A stretch of DNA of 39,270 bases, taken from positions 545,899 to 585,168 of the forward strand of contig NZ_AYWX01000009.1 in assembly GCF_000502875.1 (NCBI RefSeq), given 5' to 3'. The position numbers and the translations under genes are program-made. The stretch comes from Mesorhizobium sp. L2C084A000 (GTDB lineage: Bacteria; Pseudomonadota; Alphaproteobacteria; Rhizobiales; Rhizobiaceae). This document shows positions 9,456 through 16,811 of the stretch, one piece after another; the first letter of the stretch is position 1; each line of letters begins with the position of its first letter. The notes under the pieces were generated by a model. It made no database searches. It was not told the origin of the DNA and worked only from the letters and a program-made list of their open reading frames with translations.

Positions 9456-9884
9456 TTGGACCACGACAGCAGTTTTTCGGCTGGCACAGCGGATATCTCG
9501 TCCGGCCATGATGATGCCTTGGCCGGCGTCACCATCATCGTCTGCGCCTCCTGCCGCGATGAGACCGGCGCCGACGCCCATCCCCGCGCCGGCGAATTGC
9601 TGGCGGACGACACGCGCCGCGCCGCATCTGGCGACGATATTCGCATCCGCAGCGTCGAATGCCTCGGCAATTGCAAGCGGCGCCTCAGCGCCGCCATCCT
9701 GCGCGACGGCTGCTGGAGCTATGTCTTCGGCGACCTGACCACGACCAGCGGCGCCGACCTCATCACGGGTGCCAAGCTCTTCGCCACCTCGAAGGACGGC
9801 CTGATTCCATGGCGCGGCCGCCCCGATAGCCTGAAGCGTGGCCTCGTTGCCCGCATCCCTCCCCTCGACCTGTTGAAGGACTGA
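9456..9884 (+). CDS. DUF1636 family protein (cysteine-rich, B12-locus leader gene)
   Basis: This 142-residue protein belongs to the DUF1636 family often found beside cobW. A TTG at 9456 is the best start: AAGGAG lies at 9443-9448, 7 bases upstream, and every upstream in-frame codon falls inside or next to the riboswitch. Cys30 and Cys33 (CASC) and Cys69 and Cys73 (ECLGNCKR) form a C-x2-C / C-x3-C pair. This is reminiscent of thioredoxin-like 2Fe-2S ferredoxins such as NuoE, which suggests an iron-sulfur or metal-binding protein. That reading is an inference. The stop is followed 2 bases later by cobW, so the two are surely co-transcribed under riboswitch control. Confidence 0.85.
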   Translation: MDHDSSFSAGTADISSGHDDALAGVTIIVCASCRDETGADAHPRAGELLADDTRRAASGDDIRIRSVECLGNCKRRLSAAILRDGCWSYVFGDLTTTSGADLITGAKLFATSKDGLIPWRGRPDSLKRGLVARIPPLDLLKD

Positions 9885-9886
9885 TC

Positions 9887-10924
9887 ATGACTGCTTCCGT
9901 CTCGCGCGTTCCCTGCACCGTCGTCACCGGCTTCCTCGGCGCCGGCAAGACGACGCTGGTCCGCCATCTCCTGGAAAACGCCGGCGGCAAACGCATTGCC
10001 ATCATCGTCAACGAATTCGGCGACATCGGCATCGACGGCGAGATTTTGAAGGGCTGCGGCATCGACACCTGCCCGGAGGAAAACATCGTCGAACTGGCCA
10101 ATGGCTGCATCTGCTGCACCGTCGCCGACGATTTCGTGCCGGCGCTTGACAAGATCCTGTCGCTGACGCCGAGGGTCGACCATATCCTGATCGAAACCTC
10201 GGGCCTGGCGCTGCCCAAGCCGCTGGTCCAGGCCTTCCAGTGGCCGAGCGTGAAGAGCCGCGTCACAGTCGATGGCGTCATCGCCGTGGTCGACGGCCCG
10301 GCGCTGGCCGAAGGCCGCGTCGCCAACGACATGGACGCCTTGCAGGCGCAGCGCGCCGGGGACGAGACGCTCGACCATGACGATCCGGTGGAAGAAGTGT
10401 TCGAGGATCAGATCGCCTGCGCCGACCTGATCATCCTGTCGAAGAGCGACCTGATGGACGCCGCCGGCACCGCCCGCGCCAACGCCATCATCAACGAACA
10501 TTCCGCCCGCGCGGTGAAGATCGTGCCGACGTCGCATGGCAAGGTCGATCCCTCCGTGCTACTCGGGCTCGGTCTCGCCGTCGAGGACGACATCGAAAAC
10601 CGCAAGTCCCACCATGACGGCGCATTCGACCATGAGCATGACGACTTCGACACCTTCATCGTCGACATTGCCTCGATCGCCAATCCGGACGAGTTGGCAA
10701 AGCGCGTCGCCACCGTCGCCGAAGAAGAGAACGTGCTGCGCGTAAAAGGCTTCGTCGAGGTCGGCGGCAAGCCCATGCGGCTCTTGCTGCAGGCCGTCGG
10801 GCCGCGCGTCAATCATTACTATGACCGCGCCTGGACCGCGCAGGACGACCGCCGCTCGCGTCTCGTCGTCATCGGCCTGAAGGGGCTGAACCGCCCGGCG
10901 ATCGAGCGTATACTCGCCGGCTGA
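9887..10924 (+). CDS. cobW: CobW, G3E-family metallochaperone GTPase
   Basis: CobW is a metal-chaperone GTPase thought to deliver cobalt to the CobNST chelatase in the aerobic B12 pathway. The 345-residue protein has a P-loop GFLGAGKTT at 15-23 and the metal-binding GCICC at 73-77. It has a switch region with ETSGLALPKP, and SKSD (ILSKSDL) in place of NKxD. A His/Asp-rich stretch (HHDGAFDHEHDDFD) near residue 245 is a likely metal-loading loop, and a C-terminal CobW_C domain ends in GLKGLNRPAIERILAG. It lies 2 bases after the DUF1636 gene and 18 bases before cobN, fitting its role as partner of CobN. Confidence 0.96.
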   Translation: MTASVSRVPCTVVTGFLGAGKTTLVRHLLENAGGKRIAIIVNEFGDIGIDGEILKGCGIDTCPEENIVELANGCICCTVADDFVPALDKILSLTPRVDHILIETSGLALPKPLVQAFQWPSVKSRVTVDGVIAVVDGPALAEGRVANDMDALQAQRAGDETLDHDDPVEEVFEDQIACADLIILSKSDLMDAAGTARANAIINEHSARAVKIVPTSHGKVDPSVLLGLGLAVEDDIENRKSHHDGAFDHEHDDFDTFIVDIASIANPDELAKRVATVAEEENVLRVKGFVEVGGKPMRLLLQAVGPRVNHYYDRAWTAQDDRRSRLVVIGLKGLNRPAIERILAG

Positions 10925-10942
10925 TCTCGGACACGGGTTGCG

Positions 10943-13900
10943 ATGCACATCCTCACCACGACATCCGCCTCGCTCGACGACCTCGCCGAGCCGGTCGATC
11001 TGCGGCAGGCGCCGGCGGATATCGTGGCCCTGTCCTTCACCGACAGCGACCTCGCCGGACTGGCGGCAGCCTGGAAGGCCGATGCCGGCCGCCTGCCCTC
11101 GATGCGGCTGGCTGCCCTGCGTGACCTGCGCCATCCCATGTCCGTCGACCTCTGGGTCGACAGCGTCGCCCGTCACGCCAAGGTCATCCTCGTGCGCATC
11201 CTCGGCGGCTACGACTGGTGGCGCTACGGCTGCGACCAGCTTGCCTCGACCGCCCGCGCACACGGCATAAAGCTGGCGCTGCTGCCCGGCGAATGCCGCG
11301 ACGAGGATCTGCGCCTGATCGAAGCCTCGACGCTGCCGCGCGAGGAGCTCGATGGCCTGCTCGACTATTTCCGCGAGGGCGGCCCGGCGAATATGAGCGC
11401 GCTGGTGCGGAGGCTGGCGCGACTGGCGGGACAGGATGCGGCTTTTGCAGAGCCGGTTCCAGTGCCGAAAGCCGGGTTTTATGAGCCAGGACTTGGGGTC
11501 GTTGGTGATCCTTCACACCCCCCTCTGTCCTGCCGGACATCTCCCCCGCAAGGGGGGAGATCGGACTTCATCAAAGCCGGCTCTTTTCCCGTTTCATTAG
11601 AAGCTGACGCGTCCGCAACCTCGACAATTGGCGAAATCTCCAATGACAGCGCAATCTCCCCCCTTGCGGGGGAGATGTCCGGCAGGACAGAGGGGGGTGT
11701 GAAGGAACTCGACGCTGACAACGTCAACGCTCCTATCATCCCCATCCTGTTCTATCGCTCGATGCTATTGGCCGCCGATGTCGCGCCCATCGATGCGCTT
11801 TTCGAAGCGCTCCGCCAGCGCGGCATCAAGCCGGTTCCCATCTTCGTCTCCAGCCTCAAGGACCCCGCATCCCTGGCCTTCGTGGAAACAGCACTCGCCT
11901 CGCTGAAACCCGCCGCCATCATCACCGCGACCGCTTTCGCGTCCGGCGCCGAACCCGGCAATGAGACCCTGTTCGACCGCGCCGGCATGCCGGTCTTCCA
12001 GGTCATCGTCGCCACCACCCGCCACGATGTCTGGGAGACCAACCAGCGCGGCCTGGCGCCCGCCGACCTTGCCATGCATGTCGTGCTGCCCGAACTCGAC
12101 GGCCGCATCCTGGCCGGCGCCATTTCCTTTAAGGGTGAGAGCGAGACCGATCCAGCACTTGGCCACCGCGCCTTTGCCAACCGGCCGGAACCGGATCGTG
12201 TGGCGCAAGTGGCTGACCGCGTCGCGGCCTTTATCAAGTTGCAAGAGACGCCCCGCGCCGAGCGCAAGCTAGCCATCCTGATCCCGGATTATCCGAGCGC
12301 GCCCGGCCGCACCGGCTACGCCGTGGGTTTGGATGTCCCGTCCAGCGTGCTGGCCATGCTGCAGGACCTCAGCGAACAGGGCTATGTCGTTGAGGGGATT
12401 CCGCAAACGCCGCGTGAGTTGCTGGCGCGACTGGGCCAGGGCGGGCATGGCTTGGCCTTGAGGGATTATGTGGAGTTCTCGAAGGCACTGCCGTCTGCAG
12501 CAATTGCTGCCGTAGATGCAGCTTGGAAGGCTGAATATGAGATAGGTTTGTGCGAGGCACCCCCCTCTGTCCTGCCGGACATCTCCCCCGCAAGGAGGGA
12601 GATCGGCAGTTCCGCCATCGGCGCTCATTCTGCGACGTTCGTAGCTGGCGAAAGCGGCAATGAGAGCTCAATCTCCCCCCTTGCGGGGGAGATGTCCGGC
12701 AGGACAGAGGGGGGTGCTCAAGCGCCAACCGCCGCCCACTTCCCCTTCCGCGCCGCCACCTTCGGCAACATCACCGTAGCCCTCGCCCCAGACCGCGGCC
12801 GCTCCGTCGACCGCCGCGCCGACTACCACGACCCGACGCTGCCGCCGCGCCATGCGCTGATCGCCTTCGGCCTGTGGCTGCGCAAGTCGCTCGGCGTCCA
12901 CGCGCTTGTCCATGTCGGCGCGCATGGCACGCTGGAGTGGCTGCCGGGCAAGACCGTTGCGCTTTCGGAGAACTGCTTTCCCGAGATCGTCACCGGCGCC
13001 TTGCCCGTCATCTATCCCTTCATCGTCTCCAACCCAGGCGAAGCGGCGCAGGCCAAGCGCCGCATCGCCGCCGTCACCCTTGGCCATCTGCCGCCGCCGC
13101 TGACCGGCGCCGGGCTCGACGAAAACCAACACAAGCTCGAGCGGCTGGTCGATGAATATGCCCAGGCCGACGGACTCGACCGTCGCCGCCGCGACCGGTT
13201 GGCAGAGCTGATCGTCGACACCGCGCAAAAGACCGGTCTCGCCTCCGAAGCCGGCGTCGCCACGACCGACGCACCCGACGAAGCGTTGCGCCGCATCGAC
13301 GCCTGGCTCTGTGACCTCAAGGATTTTGCCATCAAGGACGGGCTGCATATCTACGGCCGCGCTCCGGAGGATGAGCCCGACGCCATGCGGCGACAAAGTG
13401 CTGAAGCCGAGAAAGCGGCGCTGCTCGCGGCGCTCGATGGCCGCCACGTCAAGGCCGGCCCGGCCGGCGCGCCCGCGCGGGGTCGCTCGGACGTTCTGCC
13501 CACCGGCCGCAACCTGTTCACCTCGGACCCGCGCACCATACCGACGCCGACCGCCTACGATCTGGGCAAGGCAGCGGCGGAGGAAGTCGTGCGCGGCTAC
13601 ATGCAGTCGCATGGCGACTGGCCGCGCTCGCTGGTCATCGATCTCTGGGGCTCGGCATCGCTGCGCACCGGCGGCGAGGAGATCGCGCAAGGCCTGGCGC
13701 TGATGGGCTGCCGACCGCAATGGGATTCGGCGACCGGCCGCATCACCGGCATCGAGGTGCTACCGCCGGCCGCGCTCGGCCGCCCGCGCGTCGATGTCAC
13801 CTGGCGCATATCCGGCCTTTTTCGCGACATGTTCCCGACCCAGATCGCGCTGATCGATGCCGCCGCCAACGCGGTAGCCGCCCGCGACGAGGACGATACG

Positions 13901-14665
13901 GAAAACCCGCTCGCGGCCAAAACCCGTGCCGATGGCAAGCTCAGCCCGCGCATCTTCGGCACCTCGCCCGGCACCTATGGCGCCGGCGTCGAGGATATCT
14001 TGTCCTCCGGCAACTGGGCCGCGCGCGAAGAAATCGGCCGCGCCTATCTCGACGCCACCTCGCACGCCTATGGCGGCGCAGAAGGAGAAGGCATCTCGGC
14101 GCCCGGCGCCTTCGAAGGCCGCATCGCCGAAGCCGATCTTCTCGTCCACACCGGCGACGACCCCGCCCGCGACATCCTCGAGGGCTCCGCCGACGTCGCC
14201 TTCATCGGCGGCTTTTCGGCCGCCTTGGCAACGCTCGGCAGGAATGCCGACGTCATCGTGCTCGACACCACGGACCCGCAAAAGCCGAAGCCGCGCTCGG
14301 TCAGCGAAGCCGTATCGCGGGTGGTGCGCGCCCGCGCCGTCAATCCTCGCTTCATAACGGGACAAATGCGCCACGGCCCGCGTGGCGCCTCCGAATTTGC
14401 CGAAACCGTCGACCGGCTGGTCGGCTTCGCCGAAACCACGCATGCCATATCGGGCACGCTGATCGAGGCGGTTCATGACGCCTATCTCGGCGATCCACTG
14501 GTCCGCGCCTTCATCCTGCGCGAGAACCCCGCCGCTGCCAAAGTCATCGCCGAGCGCTTCCTGTCGGCGCGACGGCGTGGCCTCTGGCATCCCCTGCGCA
14601 ATTCCATCGACGACGACTTGACGGCCATGATTGCCGAGGCCGAGGCGCTTGGGGTGGCGGCATGA
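10943..14665 (+). CDS. cobN: Cobaltochelatase subunit CobN carrying two in-frame palindromic insertions
   Basis: CobN is the large subunit of the ATP-dependent CobNST chelatase, which inserts Co2+ into hydrogenobyrinic acid a,c-diamide. The 1240-residue protein shows YGCDQL near residue 95, LPIFVSSLKD-like PIFVSSLKDP near 300, and the conserved VHVGAHGTLEWLPGK near 655. A typical C-terminal half follows, with RIFGTSPGTYGAGVED and FITGQMRHGPRGASEF. Residues 190-255 and about 539-592 are not CobN sequence: they are translated copies of a palindromic repeat. Both lie between conserved blocks. Without them about 1120 residues remain, shorter than the roughly 1275-residue Pseudomonas denitrificans enzyme as I recall it. 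The reading frame is intact, so the gene is probably functional. The stop overlaps cobG by 4 bases. Confidence 0.96.
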   Translation: MHILTTTSASLDDLAEPVDLRQAPADIVALSFTDSDLAGLAAAWKADAGRLPSMRLAALRDLRHPMSVDLWVDSVARHAKVILVRILGGYDWWRYGCDQLASTARAHGIKLALLPGECRDEDLRLIEASTLPREELDGLLDYFREGGPANMSALVRRLARLAGQDAAFAEPVPVPKAGFYEPGLGVVGDPSHPPLSCRTSPPQGGRSDFIKAGSFPVSLEADASATSTIGEISNDSAISPLAGEMSGRTEGGVKELDADNVNAPIIPILFYRSMLLAADVAPIDALFEALRQRGIKPVPIFVSSLKDPASLAFVETALASLKPAAIITATAFASGAEPGNETLFDRAGMPVFQVIVATTRHDVWETNQRGLAPADLAMHVVLPELDGRILAGAISFKGESETDPALGHRAFANRPEPDRVAQVADRVAAFIKLQETPRAERKLAILIPDYPSAPGRTGYAVGLDVPSSVLAMLQDLSEQGYVVEGIPQTPRELLARLGQGGHGLALRDYVEFSKALPSAAIAAVDAAWKAEYEIGLCEAPPSVLPDISPARREIGSSAIGAHSATFVAGESGNESSISPLAGEMSGRTEGGAQAPTAAHFPFRAATFGNITVALAPDRGRSVDRRADYHDPTLPPRHALIAFGLWLRKSLGVHALVHVGAHGTLEWLPGKTVALSENCFPEIVTGALPVIYPFIVSNPGEAAQAKRRIAAVTLGHLPPPLTGAGLDENQHKLERLVDEYAQADGLDRRRRDRLAELIVDTAQKTGLASEAGVATTDAPDEALRRIDAWLCDLKDFAIKDGLHIYGRAPEDEPDAMRRQSAEAEKAALLAALDGRHVKAGPAGAPARGRSDVLPTGRNLFTSDPRTIPTPTAYDLGKAAAEEVVRGYMQSHGDWPRSLVIDLWGSASLRTGGEEIAQGLALMGCRPQWDSATGRITGIEVLPPAALGRPRVDVTWRISGLFRDMFPTQIALIDAAANAVAARDEDDTENPLAAKTRADGKLSPRIFGTSPGTYGAGVEDILSSGNWAAREEIGRAYLDATSHAYGGAEGEGISAPGAFEGRIAEADLLVHTGDDPARDILEGSADVAFIGGFSAALATLGRNADVIVLDTTDPQKPKPRSVSEAVSRVVRARAVNPRFITGQMRHGPRGASEFAETVDRLVGFAETTHAISGTLIEAVHDAYLGDPLVRAFILRENPAAAKVIAERFLSARRRGLWHPLRNSIDDDLTAMIAEAEALGVAA
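11509..11706 (+). repeat. Coding palindromic element, copy 1 (in cobN)
   Basis: Two arms of 53 nt, 11509-11561 and 11654-11706, are perfect inverted repeats around a 92-nt core. The whole is 198 bp, exactly 66 codons. The left arm is read as PSHPPLSCRTSPPQGGRS and the right arm as ISPLAGEMSGRTEGGVKE. The shared inner part of the arms runs CACCCCCCTCTGTCC to GGGGGGAGAT. The core contains CAATTGGCGAAA, shared with the other copies. No clear target-site duplication was found next to the arms. Confidence 0.95.
12557..12717 (+). repeat. Coding palindromic element, copy 2 (in cobN)
   Basis: Arms of 47 nt, 12557-12603 and 12671-12717, are inverted repeats with one mismatch (A at 12596) around a 67-nt core. 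It has the same orientation as copy 1, judged by the core (CTGGCGAAAGCGGCAATGAG near 12645-12664). Here the left arm is read in a different frame from copy 1, giving APPSVLPDISPARREI. The right arm again gives ISPLAGEMSGRTEGG. CobN stays in frame through it. Confidence 0.95.
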
Positions 14666-16176
14666 ACGCCTTCTCGCGCCGCGGCGCCTGCCCGGCTTTG
14701 TCGGCGCCAATGCAAACCGGCGACGGGCTTTTGGTGCGGCTCAACCCGGTCGCTGGAGGCCCATCTTCTGGAGGATTGTCGCCGAAGCTTTTGATCGGGT
14801 TAGCCGAATCCGCCTTGCGGCACGGTAACGGCATCATGGAAGTCACCGCGCGCGGCAGTTTACAGATACGTGGGCTGACGGGGGAAAGCGCGGCGCTGCT
14901 GGGGACGGAGGTCGATGCGCTTGATATCGCGGTGCGCACCGGCGTGCCGGTCGAGACCGGGCCGCTGGCCGGCATCGACCCGCAAGAGATTGCCGATCCC
15001 CGGCCGCTGGCGGAGCGGATCAGGGCGGCAATTGAAGAGGCTGGGCTGACGCAACGGCTCGGGCCGAAGGTTTCGGTGATTGTCGATGGTGGCGGGCAGC
15101 TTGGGTTGGATGCGGTCACGGCCGATGTGAGGCTGAAGGCGGTGCGGGCCAGCGCTGGCGTGCTGTGGGCTGTGTCTGTTTCAGGTGACGGCCAAAGCGC
15201 GAGGCCGCTTGCGACGGTCGATGACGATGTAGCGCGCGATATTGCCGTTGCGGTGCTCAGGATGATTGCCGAGAAGAGTCGGGAGGCCCATGCGAGGGAT
15301 TTGACGGAGCGCCAATTGGTCTCTCTCGCAGGTTGGCACTCCGTCACACCCCCCTCTGTCCTGCCGGACATCTCCCCCGCAAGGGGGGAGATTGAGCCGT
15401 CATCGGCGCTTTCGCCAATTGCCGACGTCACGCCCACCGCCGAGGTGGCAGGACGAGTGCCGGCGCTGGAACTGCCGATCTCCCCCCTTGCGGGGGAGAT
15501 GTCCGGCAGGACAGAGGGGGGTGTGCAGGATCGCCGACCCATCGGTCTTTTCCCTTTGAGCGGCCACGCCATGGCCCTCGGCATCGCCCTCCCCTACGGC
15601 AGCATGCCGGCCGACAAACTCATCGCCCTCGCTCAACACGCCCTCACCTTCGGCACGTCAGAGATCCGCCTAGCCCCAGGCCGCGTCTTGCTTTTCCTAG
15701 GTCAGCCACCGGCCGCCAACTCATCGCTCCAACACACCGCCGCCACCCTCGGCTTCGTCATCTCCTCCACCGACCCGCGCACGCGCATTGCCGCCTGCCC
15801 GGGCACACCAGCCTGCGCCTCCGGCCGCATCGCCACGCGCGACATTGCCGAGACGATTGCCGCTGAAAATGCCGACATCCTCGACTTCACCCTGCACGTT
15901 TCCGGCTGCGCCAAGGGTTGCGCCCACCCCGGCTCGGCGGCGCTGACGATTGTCGGCGGCGAAAACGGAGCCGGACTTGTCGTGAACGCGACGGCAAAGG
16001 GCCTTCCTGCCGGCTACAGGCCGGGCTATGACGCCGCGCGCGGCATTGGCCGCGTGGCGGCAATGATCCGCAGCGCACGATATCAAGGCGAAACCGCCGC
16101 CGCTTGCCTGACAAGGCTCGGGCCGGTGGCAATCGCCGAGGCTTACCGACAGGCCCAAACTGAAAAACGGAAATGA
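14662..16176 (+). CDS. cobG: Precorrin-3B synthase CobG with in-frame palindromic insertion
   Basis: CobG is the oxygen-dependent iron-sulfur monooxygenase that converts precorrin-3A to precorrin-3B, so its presence marks the aerobic B12 route. The protein has two nitrite/sulfite-reductase-like halves. Cluster cysteines Cys379, Cys385 (ACPGTPAC), Cys416 and Cys420 (SGCAKGCAHPG) are intact. At 504 residues it is about 60 longer than expected. Residues about 228-288 are a palindromic repeat between the first half (ending QLVSLAGWHSV) and the second (starting PIGLFPLSGHAMALGIALPY). It overlaps cobN by 4 bases (ATGA) and cobH by 4 bases. Confidence 0.95.
   Translation: MNAFSRRGACPALSAPMQTGDGLLVRLNPVAGGPSSGGLSPKLLIGLAESALRHGNGIMEVTARGSLQIRGLTGESAALLGTEVDALDIAVRTGVPVETGPLAGIDPQEIADPRPLAERIRAAIEEAGLTQRLGPKVSVIVDGGGQLGLDAVTADVRLKAVRASAGVLWAVSVSGDGQSARPLATVDDDVARDIAVAVLRMIAEKSREAHARDLTERQLVSLAGWHSVTPPSVLPDISPARGEIEPSSALSPIADVTPTAEVAGRVPALELPISPLAGEMSGRTEGGVQDRRPIGLFPLSGHAMALGIALPYGSMPADKLIALAQHALTFGTSEIRLAPGRVLLFLGQPPAANSSLQHTAATLGFVISSTDPRTRIAACPGTPACASGRIATRDIAETIAAENADILDFTLHVSGCAKGCAHPGSAALTIVGGENGAGLVVNATAKGLPAGYRPGYDAARGIGRVAAMIRSARYQGETAAACLTRLGPVAIAEAYRQAQTEKRK
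15345..15525 (-). repeat. Coding palindromic element, copy 3 (in cobG, inverted orientation)
   Basis: Perfect 48-nt arms, 15345-15392 and 15478-15525, flank an 85-nt core. Read on the minus strand, the core begins CGGCAGTTCC like copy 2 and contains CAATTGGCGAAAGCGCC like copies 1 and 2. This copy therefore sits in the opposite orientation. On the coding strand it adds TPPSVLPDISPARGEI, the core peptide, and ISPLAGEMSGRTEGGV to CobG. Confidence 0.95.
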
Positions 16177-16811
16177 GCATGGCCGCCTACGACTATATCC
16201 ATGACGGCACGGCGATCTACGAGCGCTCCTTCGCCATCATCCGCGCCGAGGCCGATCTGTCGCGCTTCTCCGAAGCCGAGGCCGATGTCGCCATCCGCAT
16301 GATCCATGCCTGCGGCCAGGTCGAAGCCGCCAGTCATTTCGTCTTCTCCACCGATTTCGTTGCCGCCGCGCGCACCGCTTTGGCGGCTGGCGCGCCAATC
16401 TTCTGCGACGCGGAGATGGTCTCGCACGGTGTCACCCGCGCCCGGCTGCCGGCCGGCAACGAGGTGATCTGCACCTTGCGCGACCCGCGCACGCACGACA
16501 TCGCCAGGGAGATCGGCAACACCCGTTCGGCCGCCGCGATCGACCTGTGGGGCGACCGCATGGCCGGTTCGGTGGTCGCCATCGGCAACGCGCCGACCGC
16601 GCTCTTTTACCTGCTGGAAAAGCTGCGCGACGGCGCGCCGAAACCGGCGGCCATCATCGGCATGCCGGTCGGCTTCGTCGGCGCTGCGGAATCCAAGGAC
16701 GCGCTGGCCGAGAATTCCTATGGCGTTCCCTACGCCATCGTGCGCGGCCGGCTCGGTGGCAGCGCCATGACCGCCGCCGCGCTCAATTCATTGGCGAGGC
16801 CGGGCCTGTGA
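16173..16811 (+). CDS. cobH: Precorrin-8X methylmutase
   Basis: CobH moves the methyl group from C-11 to C-12 of precorrin-8X to give hydrogenobyrinic acid. The 212-residue protein contains YDYIHDGTAIYERSFAIIRA and the catalytic His in RMIHACGQVEA. That residue is His45 from the first ATG, or His43 if the second ATG at 16179 is used, matching the catalytic position known for P. denitrificans CobH. The later block GMPVGFVGAAESK is also typical. It overlaps cobG by ATGA and cobI by GTGA, so translation is likely coupled. Confidence 0.96.
   Translation: MSMAAYDYIHDGTAIYERSFAIIRAEADLSRFSEAEADVAIRMIHACGQVEAASHFVFSTDFVAAARTALAAGAPIFCDAEMVSHGVTRARLPAGNEVICTLRDPRTHDIAREIGNTRSAAAIDLWGDRMAGSVVAIGNAPTALFYLLEKLRDGAPKPAAIIGMPVGFVGAAESKDALAENSYGVPYAIVRGRLGGSAMTAAALNSLARPGL

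Noticed and set aside
11509..15525. CRISPR array or complete insertion sequence as an explanation of the cobN/cobG repeats
   Set aside because: The copies are over 1 kb apart, are inverted repeats rather than direct repeats with regular spacers, have related cores, and contain no transposase.
11509..15525. Assembly or cloning artefact as the cause of the repeats
   Set aside because: The cores differ between copies, one arm has a point mismatch, one copy is inverted, and all three keep the frame. An artefact would more likely give identical copies or frame breaks.
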